Source: a bacterium D16-50
Lineage (GTDB): Bacteria; Bacillota; Clostridia; Lachnospirales; Lachnospiraceae
Direction: 5' to 3'
DNA length: 64,000 nt
Assembly (NCBI GenBank): GCA_003612485.1
Contig: RAZA01000001.1
Coordinates: 423,239-487,238 of the forward strand
Each line of letters begins with the position of its first letter. Position 1 is the stretch's first letter. Under the pieces are notes generated by a model. That model was not told where the DNA came from, did not search any database, and was given only the letters and a program-made list of their open reading frames with translations. Position numbers and translations under genes: made by a program. Positions 44,593 to 53,707 of this stretch are shown here, piece by piece.

Positions 44593-46206
44593 TTATTCTT
44601 CCTTCAGAAGCCTCTCGAACACATCCTGAAATTTCCAGACAATCTCCACTCTGGAATCTGAGAACACATACAGATCCTTTACAAATGCTCTCACCATTTC
44701 ATTTGTCAGCTGATCGGCATTCCCATAGGACTTGTTCAAAACGTCTAACGGCTCCTCCCCGCCGCTTTTCTGCTTTCCCATTTCCTCAAGCTCTGCCAGA
44801 GTCTTCTGCCCCTCCCTCATCCGCAGCTCCAGCTCCCCAAGCGCCGCATCCAGCCTTGCCTTCTCCCCCAGATATTTTTCTCTGGTGAATGCTTCGGCAA
44901 CATAGCTCTCATAGACTCTCAGCTTCTCCTGACGGTATCTTTCCTGCAACTGCTGGAGCCGGGAAAGCTCTGCTGCACATGATGCAATCTGCCCCTTACG
45001 GGTCAGTTCCATCCCCTTTTTGCCTCCAGCCCCTCTCTGATACAGAGACAGCATCTGTTGAATGGCATTGAGAACCACCCTCTCCAGATCCTCCTCCAGA
45101 TAGTGCCTGCATCTGGGGCATCGGGCATTGGGATCGGCTCTGGAATTGTTGCAAGTAAAATATGCCTTGCTTCTCTTCCCCTTACGCCTTGTCAGCGCCT
45201 TCCGGCATTCCCCGCAGCAAACCACCCCTTTCAGCGGATAGAAACACTCCATACGTTTACCGAACGAACGGGAACCCAGCATTCCCTGAACCTGCATAAA
45301 CTCCTCCTTCGAGACAATGGCTTCGTGCATCCCCTCCACCACGATCCAGTCCGCCCGGTCATTGGGTAAGGTCTTCTTTATAGAAGGTCCAGCCTTGGAG
45401 CGCTTATGCCCCACCGTCGCCCCAGTATATTCATACTGCCGGAGGACGGCCAGCACCGCATAGGAAGTCCAGCCATTTTCCTCACGCTTTTTCTGAAAGC
45501 GCCTGCTGCCGGGATGTTTCATTCGGAAATAGCTGCCCGGCGTAGGCACCCCGTCTACGTTCAGCGCGCGGGCAATCTCACCGTTCTTTTTCCCTTCAAG
45601 GGCAAGGTCGAAGATTCGCCTAACCACCTCGGCAGATTCCGGGTCAACGGCCAGCTTATTCCGGATATCCGGATGGAACCGATATCCATAGGGGGCGAAG
45701 CTGCCTATGTATTTCCCCTGCTTCATCATTTGGAGCTTGGCCGTGGTGGTTTTCACCGACAGGTCCTTGCTGTAAGAGGCGTAGACGATATTGCGCAGCA
45801 CCACCTCCATGCCTCCGGTGACCCCCTTATAATCATTGCTGTCATAGCCGTCATTGATGGAGATATAACGCACTCCCAGAAACGGAAACACACATTCCAG
45901 ATAGTTTCCCATCTCCGCATAGTCACGCATGGCCCTTGAAAAGTCCTTTGTGACAAGGACATTGGCCTCGCCGCTGCGCAGAGCCTTCATTGCCGCCTGA
46001 AAGCCGGGGCGATCTGTATTGGTGCCGGTGTAGCCGTCATCCACAAACTCCGTCCGGGGTGCGTCTTTAAGTTCCTCATGGCGGTCAAGGTATTCATTTA
46101 TCAGCATCCGCTGATGCTGTACGCTATTGCTCTCGATCTTGGATCTCCCGTTGTCTTCATCCGCCAGAGACAGCCTGATATAAATCGCTACTTTTGGTTC
46201 TTTCAT
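44593..46206 (-). CDS. Large serine recombinase B3, third of triad B
   Basis: A 537-residue TnpX-like recombinase: catalytic domain VAIYIRLSLADED, VDDGYTGTNTDRPGF and VTKDFSRAMRDYAEMG; recombinase domain with SYAVLAVLRQYEYTG; Cys4 ribbon CGECRK...C; C-terminal coiled coil. ATG 46206 has GAGG six bases upstream and overlaps B2 (ATGA). Closest in the window to A3. The last ~180 bp to the element border hold no gene. Confidence 0.92.
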   Translation of the reverse strand: MKEPKVAIYIRLSLADEDNGRSKIESNSVQHQRMLINEYLDRHEELKDAPRTEFVDDGYTGTNTDRPGFQAAMKALRSGEANVLVTKDFSRAMRDYAEMGNYLECVFPFLGVRYISINDGYDSNDYKGVTGGMEVVLRNIVYASYSKDLSVKTTTAKLQMMKQGKYIGSFAPYGYRFHPDIRNKLAVDPESAEVVRRIFDLALEGKKNGEIARALNVDGVPTPGSYFRMKHPGSRRFQKKREENGWTSYAVLAVLRQYEYTGATVGHKRSKAGPSIKKTLPNDRADWIVVEGMHEAIVSKEEFMQVQGMLGSRSFGKRMECFYPLKGVVCCGECRKALTRRKGKRSKAYFTCNNSRADPNARCPRCRHYLEEDLERVVLNAIQQMLSLYQRGAGGKKGMELTRKGQIASCAAELSRLQQLQERYRQEKLRVYESYVAEAFTREKYLGEKARLDAALGELELRMREGQKTLAELEEMGKQKSGGEEPLDVLNKSYGNADQLTNEMVRAFVKDLYVFSDSRVEIVWKFQDVFERLLKEE

Positions 46207-47957
46207 GTGCCGCCTCTCTCCTTATCCTTTTTGTTCCTTCTGCCGTTGCCGCTCTTCTGTATCTCCAGAATACTTTCGCACATATCCTGATAAACATCAT
46301 CATATTTGAACACGATCTCAATGGCCTTGTTCTCATACAGAAAAACCTTCTCTATCATTGCATCCACAAGCTCCTGCGTCAGCTCCGCAGCACCCTCCGC
46401 CGACTTCATCATCACCAGCCAGCTGTTGTCCGGAGAAACAGACTCCAGAAAGCGGTTCCTCCGCTGGACGGCCTCCTCCATCAGCCGCGAAAGGCGCTCA
46501 TGGTCTTTTTCATATGCCTGCTTTGCAAAGGCATATTCGTCCCCGTCCAATATACCCTCCGCATAGCTTTCATAGAGTCGGCTCCGTTTCTGGTTCACTG
46601 CATTCAGCTTCAGGCTGATACCAGAGACGGCGCCATTGTATTTCTCTTTTAGATTCTCCGCGCCCTTTCCTCCCCGCAGCAGGCCCAGAAGCCGGTCATA
46701 GTCAAGGGCTACCTGAAGCTGGTCTTGTATGGCATCCAGCACCTTTGCGTTCAGTGTCTCCTGAAGAATGTAATGGCTCGTGCAGGTCTCATGGCCGCGG
46801 CGGACATAAGTGCTGCAGTCGTAGGAACCCCGCCAGACCTCCGGCTCCGATTTATCCACCTTATACCTGCGGTAATACAGCCTTCTGCCGCAGTCCTTGC
46901 AGAACACCTTCTTTTCAAGCAAGTCCGCCAGCCCGGCCCTGACACGGGCGCTACCCTCCATCTTTTTCCGGCGCTCTGCAGCGGCCTCCTCCATCATCGC
47001 CTTCACTGCATCAAAATCCTGCTGCGCTATCAGCGCCTGATGGGTGCCTTCATGGCAGAGCCATTCTTTCGGATCCGTTCGCTGCTTTTTCCTTCCCATG
47101 TAAATCGCAGACACGGTTCTGCCATGTACCGTATGCCCCAGATAAGCCGGATTCGTCAGGATGCCCCTCACCGTGGAAAGCGCCCATCCGCTGCCCCCAC
47201 AGCTGCCCGTCCGAAGACCGATTTCCCTTTTTCGCTGCTCCGGGTTCGGCACGTTTCCTTCCTCCAGCTGCTTTACGATCTGACATAACGACCTGCCCTC
47301 CAGCTTCCAACGAAAAATATCCTTCACATGGTCCGCTGCCTCTTCATCCACCGCATAGGCTGTCCCGTCCTCGTTCCACACATAGCCATAGGGAAGATTC
47401 CGGTTCCGGAACACGCCCTTTTGCTGCCTTGCCCTCAGGGCAGTGGACACCTTTCTGGAAATGTCCTTTGAATACAGTGCATTAATCAGGTTCTGCAGCG
47501 ATACCGCCAGCGACTCTCCCCCGCTTTCACAAGTAAAGCTGTCATAGCCTTCTTTCACAGAGATAAAGCGTATCCCCAACACCGGAAATATCCTCTCCAG
47601 ATAGTTCCCCACCTCTATATAATCACGGCCGAACCGGCTAAGATCACGAACCACCACCGCCTCCACCTTCCCGCTTTGCACATCCTCCATCAGCCGGTTC
47701 CACGCCGGTCTATCAAAAACGGTTCCCGTCCTTCCGTTGTCGGAATAAACTTCCGTCAGCTGCAGATACGGACAGCTGTGGATATACTCTCTGCACACGT
47801 CGATCTGGTTGCGGATGGAGTTCCCCTCGTCCTGCTTTCCGCTGTTCTCCACGGACAGCCGTACATAAACAGCGGTTCTATAGACGGTTCCTATAGCCTC
47901 CGGCACTTGTTCGGGCTGCTCTGTTTCTATGTAGTTTCTTCTGCTCTTTCGTGCCAT
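46203..47957 (-). CDS. Large serine recombinase B2, second of triad B
   Basis: A 584-residue recombinase with an N-terminal extension (MARKSRRNYIETEQPEQ) before TAVYVRLSVENSG. VVRDLSRFGRDYIEVG and LSTVRGILTNPAYLGHTVHG identify the catalytic and recombinase domains; cysteines CKDCGRRL form the ribbon. ATG 47957 has GGAGG six bases upstream; the frame extends to 48053 without a site. It matches A2 in its extension and in the TNPxYxG-xVxGRT motif. Confidence 0.92.
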   Translation of the reverse strand: MARKSRRNYIETEQPEQVPEAIGTVYRTAVYVRLSVENSGKQDEGNSIRNQIDVCREYIHSCPYLQLTEVYSDNGRTGTVFDRPAWNRLMEDVQSGKVEAVVVRDLSRFGRDYIEVGNYLERIFPVLGIRFISVKEGYDSFTCESGGESLAVSLQNLINALYSKDISRKVSTALRARQQKGVFRNRNLPYGYVWNEDGTAYAVDEEAADHVKDIFRWKLEGRSLCQIVKQLEEGNVPNPEQRKREIGLRTGSCGGSGWALSTVRGILTNPAYLGHTVHGRTVSAIYMGRKKQRTDPKEWLCHEGTHQALIAQQDFDAVKAMMEEAAAERRKKMEGSARVRAGLADLLEKKVFCKDCGRRLYYRRYKVDKSEPEVWRGSYDCSTYVRRGHETCTSHYILQETLNAKVLDAIQDQLQVALDYDRLLGLLRGGKGAENLKEKYNGAVSGISLKLNAVNQKRSRLYESYAEGILDGDEYAFAKQAYEKDHERLSRLMEEAVQRRNRFLESVSPDNSWLVMMKSAEGAAELTQELVDAMIEKVFLYENKAIEIVFKYDDVYQDMCESILEIQKSGNGRRNKKDKERGGT

Positions 47958-48053
47958 ACAGTCCCTCCTTCTGTTGTTCCTTCCAAGTGATTGTCTCGGA
48001 AATCTCATGCAGCTGATTTTCCACTCAGCCTTTACTTCGGTTCCCCGATTCAC

Positions 48054-49679
48054 TTACGGAATCTCTTGCGTGAAGCCTTGGGCATATTCCAGCCCATCGG
48101 CATATTCGTCCCGATACTTGAACTGTATTTCTATGGCCTTGTTCTCATAGATCAGGATCCGGTCAACCAGTGCCACCAGCACCCTGCGGTCAAGCTCCTC
48201 AATATTTCTGAACTGGGCGAACGCCTGCACCCATGCCCGGTTTCCGATTCCCGTTGCAGCCGCCTGACTCTGCTCCTTCTTCAGCCGAAGAATGCTCTCC
48301 TGCTTCTCCTCCATCACTGCCTGATAGGAATTTCGGAAATCCAAGTACTCCTCCTTGGTGATGACGCCTTCTGTCAGATCCTCATACAGCCTCATCTTCC
48401 GCTTCTTGTACCGTTCGATCTCTTCCTCCAGCTTCACGGTCTGGGCCTCACAGCCAAAGGCCTTCCTTCCCTCCAGCGGCAGCCGGTCAATGTACGCCAG
48501 TACCTCCTCCAGATGCATCATCGTCTCAATCTGGTCGTGGACTGCATGGAAGACCACCTCCCGCAGCCTTCCCTCGCTGAAGGAATGGGGCGTACAGATA
48601 TGCTGTCTCCGGTTCTTCCCGCAGTTGTAATAGACATATTTCCGTCCGTCTCTGCCCACGTTCCTCCGCACCATGTTCCCGCCGCAGTCCCCGCAGACCA
48701 GAAAACCGGAAAAAAGATAGTTCCGCCCGCTTTCATCCGTAGCCCGCATATCCCTCCCCAGCAGCTGCGCCGTGGCCTGAAAGTCCGCCGCGGACACCAG
48801 CGGCTCGTGGGTGGACTCCGCCCTGATCCAGTCGGCCTCGTCCTTGGGTCTGATATCATGAACCTTGTGGTTGGGGGTTCCCCTCTTTCCCTGCGTCAGG
48901 TTGCCCAGATAGACGTCATTCTTCAGGATCCGGGCAATGGTGTTGTATTCCCAGCGGGAGACAGCCTTCCGCCGGAAGGCCGTCTGAAAGTTCACCCCCT
49001 TCAGGCGCTTATATTCCATGGGCGTTGGCACCCCGCTCTGGTTCAGCCTCTGGGCGATCTGCCGTATGGGGAACCCGTCCTTGAACATCCCGAAAATCAT
49101 GGTCACCACCTCCGCAGCATCGTCGTCCACCTCCAGACGGTTCCGATCCTGCGCAGATTTCCGGTATCCGTAGGGGACGAAGGAGCCCACGTACTCGCCC
49201 CTGCGCCTTTTCGCGTCAAGGTTCGTCCGTATCTTCACGGAAATGTCCCGGCAGTATATATCGTTCACCAGATTCTTGAATGGCAGCGTGACGGCATCCG
49301 ACGCGCTCCCCGGAGCCATGCTGTCATAGCAGTCATTCACGGCGATGTACCGGATGCCCAAAGACGGAAAAATCTTTTCCAGATAGTTCCCCGCATCAAT
49401 GTAATTGCGGGAAAAGCGGCTGAGATCCTTGCTGACGGCACAGTCTATCCGCCCCTTCCTCATGTCCTGAAGCATCCGCTGGAATCCGGGGCGGTTCATA
49501 TTCGTCCCGGAATATCCGTCGTCTTCATCATAGATCTCCACCAGCTCCAGATCAGGATGTCTGGAAATATACTCCATGCAGATGGCCTTCTGGCTGGTGA
49601 TGGAATTGCTCTCCCCCCGCCGGCTGTCCTCTCTGGACAGTCTGGCATAGATTCCCGTCCGAAATATTTTTCCGTTCAT
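48054..49679 (-). CDS. Large serine recombinase B1, first of triad B
   Basis: A 541-residue recombinase: TGIYARLSREDSRRGESNS, DGYSGTNMNRPGF, VSKDLSRFSRNYIDAG, recombinase domain with PTPMEYKRLKG, ribbon CGDCGGNM...C and a C-terminal coiled coil. ATG 49679 has GGAGG seven bases upstream. Closest in the window to A1, which shares SPMEYKRMQG. B1, B2 and B3 are read in one direction with short gaps, so a joint transcript is likely. Confidence 0.92.
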   Translation of the reverse strand: MNGKIFRTGIYARLSREDSRRGESNSITSQKAICMEYISRHPDLELVEIYDEDDGYSGTNMNRPGFQRMLQDMRKGRIDCAVSKDLSRFSRNYIDAGNYLEKIFPSLGIRYIAVNDCYDSMAPGSASDAVTLPFKNLVNDIYCRDISVKIRTNLDAKRRRGEYVGSFVPYGYRKSAQDRNRLEVDDDAAEVVTMIFGMFKDGFPIRQIAQRLNQSGVPTPMEYKRLKGVNFQTAFRRKAVSRWEYNTIARILKNDVYLGNLTQGKRGTPNHKVHDIRPKDEADWIRAESTHEPLVSAADFQATAQLLGRDMRATDESGRNYLFSGFLVCGDCGGNMVRRNVGRDGRKYVYYNCGKNRRQHICTPHSFSEGRLREVVFHAVHDQIETMMHLEEVLAYIDRLPLEGRKAFGCEAQTVKLEEEIERYKKRKMRLYEDLTEGVITKEEYLDFRNSYQAVMEEKQESILRLKKEQSQAAATGIGNRAWVQAFAQFRNIEELDRRVLVALVDRILIYENKAIEIQFKYRDEYADGLEYAQGFTQEIP

Positions 49680-49831
49680 TGCATAACCTCCATTCTCCCG
49701 GACAGCCCCGGTTCCTCCGCAGACTGCGGAGCCGGGCTGCCCCATTCTGTATCCCGACAGTCAGGAGGTTCTCTTTTTTGTTTCTTGACCTGCCCCCATT
49801 CCGGCACAGCGCCGGACGCATGTTAAGGATG

Positions 49832-50083
49832 TCAGAGTCCCGCAATGTATAGGCTGTTGACCTGCTCTTCGATGCTCGGCGCTTTTTCCTGAAAAGACAG
49901 CTTCACAATGATGCCTCCGTCCAGATAACAGTATGGATTCCGTATCTGGCGCACATGCTCCCGCAGCCGTTCCTCGTACCCGGCATCCGGGTCAAGCCGG
50001 ACGCTGCCCCGCTCCACCAGAGTCTTTCGGTCCACGGTCCGGGGATCCACGTTCCGCATCTCGTCAATGTCCCGATATGCCAT
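49832..50083 (-). CDS. DUF6870 family protein
   Basis: An 83-residue protein MAYRDIDEMRNVDPRTVDRKT with conserved IRNPYCYLDGGIIVKLSF. It fits DUF6870, which is often found just upstream of large serine recombinase genes in Clostridia. ATG 50083 has GGAGGGGG close upstream. It overlaps the zinc-ribbon gene by 20 bases. A role in recombination control is inferred from location only. Confidence 0.75.
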   Translation of the reverse strand: MAYRDIDEMRNVDPRTVDRKTLVERGSVRLDPDAGYEERLREHVRQIRNPYCYLDGGIIVKLSFQEKAPSIEEQVNSLYIAGL

Positions 50084-50267
50084 CCGTCCCCCTCCCTTCA
50101 TCTATATGACAGCCTGACACATAATAGTCGTAGCCCCTGTGGGTCTGACAGTATGTGCAGATATCCTTTACATTCTGCTTATGATTTGCCTGCCAAAGAT
50201 AGAACCTCTTTGTGTCTTTGAATTCATTTCTGCATGTCCGGCATAGACAGATTAGGCTCCGCTCCAA
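50064..50267 (-). CDS. Small zinc-ribbon protein
   Basis: 67 residues with two Cys pairs, CRTC and CTYC, around FYLWQANHKQNVKDI: a likely zinc ribbon. The start (TTG 50267) has no ribosome site, so the N-terminus is uncertain and the gene could be 5'-truncated. It is followed by DUF6870 and the recombinases. Confidence 0.5.
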   Translation of the reverse strand: MERSLICLCRTCRNEFKDTKRFYLWQANHKQNVKDICTYCQTHRGYDYYVSGCHIDEGRGTDGISGH

Positions 50268-50292
50268 AAAAACAAAATTCCCATTTGCACAT

Positions 50293-50321
50293 TTGATACA
50301 GCTTGTTCAAACGGCTATAAT
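50293..50321 (+). promoter_or_regulatory. SigA-type promoter for the sigma/anti-sigma pair
   Basis: TTGATA (50293-50298), 17-bp spacer, TATAAT (50316-50321), about 70 bp upstream of the sigma gene. Confidence 0.7.
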
Positions 50322-50391
50322 ATTGTATATTACGCAAAAAACTTGTAAGAATTTTTGAAATGCGAAGTCTTATAAGTGAGGAGGTGAGAAA

Positions 50392-50895
50392 GTGGCAGGT
50401 TTCAAAGAAGAATTTGAGAAAATTTATAGAATGTACTTTAACGATGTATTTCTCTTTCTCAAAAAGCTGTCAAAAGACGAAAGCATTGCGGAGGAAATCA
50501 CAAGCGAAACTTTTTTCAAAGCAATGCGTTCAATAGATAATTTTCATGGTAAAACAGAGGTCCGTGTTTGGCTTTGCCAGATTGCAAAAAACTGTTATTT
50601 TTCCTACTTAAAAAAACAACAGCGTACTGAAAATATTGATGATATGGATTTCCCAGACACTCAAGATCCCATTGAGGAACGAATGTCAAAACAATACGAC
50701 GCTAAGCAAATACATCTCCTGCTCCATAATTTAGCTGAACCATATAAAGAAGTTTTTATGCTGCGGGTCTTTGGAGAATTAAGCTTTAAACAAATTGCAG
50801 ATATTTTTCAAAAAACAGATAATTGGGCTTGCGTCACTTATCACCGAGCGAGAAACAAAATATTAACGCAAATGGAGGACAAAGATGAGCAATAA
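50392..50895 (+). CDS. ECF-type RNA polymerase sigma factor
   Basis: A 167-residue sigma factor from GTG 50392 (GGAGG seven bases upstream). Region 2 spans FEKIYRMYFNDVFLFL ... ITSETFFKAM, and region 4 spans HLLLHNLAEPYKEVFMLRVFGELSFKQIA with HTH. AT-rich codons differ from the recombinases. It overlaps the anti-sigma gene. The pair may sense an envelope signal; no target promoter is identified. Confidence 0.9.
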   Translation: MAGFKEEFEKIYRMYFNDVFLFLKKLSKDESIAEEITSETFFKAMRSIDNFHGKTEVRVWLCQIAKNCYFSYLKKQQRTENIDDMDFPDTQDPIEERMSKQYDAKQIHLLLHNLAEPYKEVFMLRVFGELSFKQIADIFQKTDNWACVTYHRARNKILTQMEDKDEQ

Positions 50896-51793
50896 ATGTA
50901 ATTTAATCAAAGACATCCTTCCGCTTTATGCAGAAGACATGGTGAGTACGGATACAAAAGAGTTTGTCAGTGATCATCTTGAGTCTTGTGAAAAGTGCCG
51001 TGCAGAGCTTGAACATATGCGGAAACCTGCTGACTTTATCCCCGACGCTGATATTGTTCCGCTAAAAAGAGTAAAAAAAGAGTTATTTATGAAACGCCTT
51101 CAGACTGTTTTTTTTACGGCGGTTTTGGCATGTGCCATAGTGACGGTTGTCTTTGGGATCTTGACATCACCTAAATTTTTCCCTTATTCCGACAGCTTAC
51201 TGAATGTTACGGATAGCCCCAATGGCAATATTATCATCACCTTTGATCAAAAGGTGACAGGTTATAGCTGTATTAAAGAATATAATGATGAAACAGAAAC
51301 CGAAATTTATCGTGTAAATGCCTGGACTACAGATTGGTACTTGTATTCATCGAATCGAGGGAATCAGAATATGGTTATTCCCTCCGAAGGCGCAGCCAAA
51401 ATCCAAATCTTCTTTACTCAAAACAACGGCTTTGAAGATGTGCTGATTTATGGAGCAAATGATACTGTTCAACAAGATATTTTAACATTACCAAGACAAA
51501 TTTTATTGCCATATTTCATCTTAGCACTTCTTGCCCTTATTATACTTGCAGTCCTACGGCTTTTATTAAGAAACACGCAGGCAATAACTATATGGATTGA
51601 CAGAGCGATACTGTTCCCAATTTCCTACATTGCAGCTCATCTATGCACAAAAGGAATCCGTTTTACAACTTACTCGTCACAACGAGATTTTTGCATTATT
51701 ATTTTGGTTACTATACTGTTTTATTGTGCGGTGTTGACAGCAAAACCTCTAGTTTCAGATTGTTCTCGACTGTTCCGTCATTATAAACGGTAA
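50885..51793 (+). CDS. Membrane anti-sigma factor with zinc-finger (ZAS) domain
   Basis: A 302-residue protein. The N-terminal anti-sigma zinc finger has CNLIKDILPLYAEDM and the H-x3-C-x2-C pattern in DHLESCEKC. Membrane segments lie near 75-95 (VFFTAVLACAIVTVVFGIL) and at the C-terminus (PYFILALLALIILAVLRLL and a further pair). A ~100-residue extracellular part is between them. It should hold the preceding sigma factor inactive until a signal. Both genes lie alone on the plus strand inside element B. Confidence 0.88.
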   Translation: MSNKCNLIKDILPLYAEDMVSTDTKEFVSDHLESCEKCRAELEHMRKPADFIPDADIVPLKRVKKELFMKRLQTVFFTAVLACAIVTVVFGILTSPKFFPYSDSLLNVTDSPNGNIIITFDQKVTGYSCIKEYNDETETEIYRVNAWTTDWYLYSSNRGNQNMVIPSEGAAKIQIFFTQNNGFEDVLIYGANDTVQQDILTLPRQILLPYFILALLALIILAVLRLLLRNTQAITIWIDRAILFPISYIAAHLCTKGIRFTTYSSQRDFCIIILVTILFYCAVLTAKPLVSDCSRLFRHYKR

Positions 51794-51810
51794 GCATGGT
51801 TTCGCTATCC

Positions 51811-53118
51811 TCATCTCTCCACCCGTTTCGCAAGCCCATGATAATACTCCATGAAACGGCATACCTCCTTGTAGGTCTCCCTGACCGCCTCCCGGCGCTG
51901 TCCCGGCTCCGCTATCTGTTTCGTGCCAAGGAAAAGCCCTGCATTATAATATAGCACCGCCATAATCTCCCTTTTATCGTTATATGCCTTGGGCCGTTTC
52001 TTCAGGCATTCCTTCATATAGTCAGCCCCATGCTCCACACATTTTTCCAGATACCCATAGCCCTCCTCCTCTTTTCCTGACAGCAGCGCCCATACACCGA
52101 ACAGATAATCGTCCGCCCGCCACGGGTGCTTCCCTTCCTGACGCAGATCCCACATGGGTCTGTGGGTACAAGGATCCGTGGGCCCCTTTTCCGTGGCCTT
52201 CAGGTAGTCTTGACGCTCTTTTGCAAAATAGGTCTCCAGACTGTCTATCTTCTGCCATTCCGGGAGCACCCCTTCCGCAAGAAATGTCAGTATGTCATCA
52301 AACTTGCGGTTGATTCCTTCTACTTTGGCGGCATCCACAGCCTCCAGTCCATACTCGATGACGTCCCAGCCCTTGTCCATCCTCCGGAAGCATTCCCCGT
52401 TGGAAATCTGACCGGGCAGCCCCAGAATCCCCGTATCCAAGGCATAGACCGGACAGAGGTAACAGTGCATCGCCTCATAACCGCCGCCCCGGAAGTAGCC
52501 GATAAATTTAATGCATGCCGCCAGACCGTTCCTTTCCCGCACAAAGGTCTGAGGCCCTGCTTTTTTCATTCCGTAAGCCTTTGCAAGCGGCCCGATTTTT
52601 GCCTGCATATTTTCCTTTAACCGCAGCTTCAGCTCTCCCAGAGCCTCTTTCACTTGTTCACTGTCCCTTGTATGTTTATATGGGAATGTCTGCGGCGGCT
52701 TCTGCGCAGGCGGCGTCCCCAGCAGGCGTTTCCAGTCAAAGTCCACTGTCTCTAAAGGATGCCCTGCCAAATACTGTTCCCATCTCTGTCTGACCGAAGC
52801 CGTGGATCTGTCAAAGTCCTCCAAGGCTCTGCGTCTATTGCGGATCTCTTCTTCCTGTACTTTTTTCTCATAGTAATCGGAGACCTTCACCGGGCGGCCC
52901 TGTGTGTGAAAATAATATGCAACACCGCTCTGGGTCTTTTTCATCCAATAATAGCCCGTACTCCACATTGCCGGCATGATCCGCATTTGGTCTCCCCGGG
53001 TAAGGACTGCCTCCAGCTTATCTTTATTTCTGTTCCACCACTGCTCCCATTCTGCCGGTTCTATTACTCCTGCGGCTACCTGCAGAAAAACCTTTTTCAT
53101 TTCATCCTGAAAGTTCAT
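51811..53118 (-). CDS. Unknown 435-residue protein of element B
   Basis: No family recognised. It is a soluble, Trp/Tyr-rich protein with no signal or membrane segment. The N-terminal ~90 residues (WEQWWNRNKDKLEAVLTRGDQMRI) and a C-terminal helical part (LEKCVEHGADYMKECLKKRP) read like two domains joined by a Pro-rich stretch near 150-160. Base composition matches the recombinases rather than the sigma pair. The ATG at 53118 has no good ribosome site; the in-frame ATG six codons on has AGG five bases upstream. It lies next to the element border as passenger gene. Confidence 0.8.
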   Translation of the reverse strand: MNFQDEMKKVFLQVAAGVIEPAEWEQWWNRNKDKLEAVLTRGDQMRIMPAMWSTGYYWMKKTQSGVAYYFHTQGRPVKVSDYYEKKVQEEEIRNRRRALEDFDRSTASVRQRWEQYLAGHPLETVDFDWKRLLGTPPAQKPPQTFPYKHTRDSEQVKEALGELKLRLKENMQAKIGPLAKAYGMKKAGPQTFVRERNGLAACIKFIGYFRGGGYEAMHCYLCPVYALDTGILGLPGQISNGECFRRMDKGWDVIEYGLEAVDAAKVEGINRKFDDILTFLAEGVLPEWQKIDSLETYFAKERQDYLKATEKGPTDPCTHRPMWDLRQEGKHPWRADDYLFGVWALLSGKEEEGYGYLEKCVEHGADYMKECLKKRPKAYNDKREIMAVLYYNAGLFLGTKQIAEPGQRREAVRETYKEVCRFMEYYHGLAKRVER

Positions 53119-53180
53119 TTCAATGCAGCCTAGAGATCGTTCCTCAGACCTGCCTCCTTTTTACCAAAATAATTGAAATC

Positions 53181-53303
53181 TCATCTATGACGATCAAAGT
53201 AGCTGCCGTCGCAGAAATCATCCATATTGTATTTCTTCCCGCCATATACCAGTCTCCTCAGCCCACGCTTGCCGTAGTTGATTATAGAATATTTGTCTGA
53301 AAT
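53181..53303 (-). pseudogene. Short coding remnant near the element B border
   Basis: A 40-codon frame reads YSIINYGKRGLRRLVYGG then DDFCDGSYFDRHR before TGA at 53181, with protein-like composition. There is no start codon; a stop lies upstream. It could be the end of a lost gene. An overlapping 33-residue frame from ATG (53251 region) with a ribosome site also exists. Confidence 0.35.
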
Positions 53304-53347
53304 TTACAATGCCTATGGGTCAATCTGTTTTTCGTTTCAAAGGTTTT

Positions 53348-53707
53348 TCAGTTTGGTTCTATTATTACACAATCCTCTTTTACAATGATACAGTCAATCT
53401 TACGCAGCCTCACATCCCGCATCATGCGTTCAAAACCTTCCCGCTCAAAATTGGTCCCGGTTCTTCCGACGTCCGTGTAGCAGTCAAAGATACGCATATC
53501 TTCCCGCTGTCTGACAAACGCTTTGGCTATCTCTATCTGTGTCTCGATAGATTCGTTTTTTCTGACTTGGCCATAGGTTCCAGATTCCCCGGCCCTTTCC
53601 CCATCCACGGACAGTCTGGCATATATGCCCACCGAATATATTCTTTTGGGAACTAAAGCCGCGGCCGGCTTTACAGCTGTGTTTTTCTTTTTAGAGGTTC
53701 TGGACAT
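53348..53707 (-). pseudogene. Large serine recombinase A2, 5' fragment (split by element B)
   Basis: 110 codons of recombinase N-terminus: an extension (MSRTSKKKNTAVKPAAALVP), then YSVGIYARLSVDGERAG with the catalytic Ser, VGRTGTNFEREGF and IDCIIVK. After AAA-GA at 53376 the frame enters element B sequence (EDCVIIEPN, stop 53348). The rest of the gene is at 43030-44410. The start abuts the A1 stop (TGA-ATG). Confidence 0.88.

Larger units (their letters stand above)
44411..53377. mobile_element. Element B: serine-recombinase element inserted in recombinase A2
   Basis: Borders are the GA cores (plus-strand TC) at 44411-44412 and 53376-53377. Left flank GCGGGATAAA-TC and right flank TC-TTTTAC rejoin to the codons V-K-D-L-S-R of A2 in frame. 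TnpX/TndX-type recombinases exchange at GA dinucleotides (Tn4451, Tn5397). The element is about 8,965 bp with three recombinases, DUF6870, a zinc-ribbon protein, a sigma/anti-sigma pair and an unknown gene. Confidence 0.88.

Noticed and set aside
47991..49826. 611-residue open frame on the plus strand
   Set aside because: It is antisense to recombinase B1, which has clear catalytic motifs; the plus-strand product has low-complexity His/Leu/Pro composition and no ribosome site.
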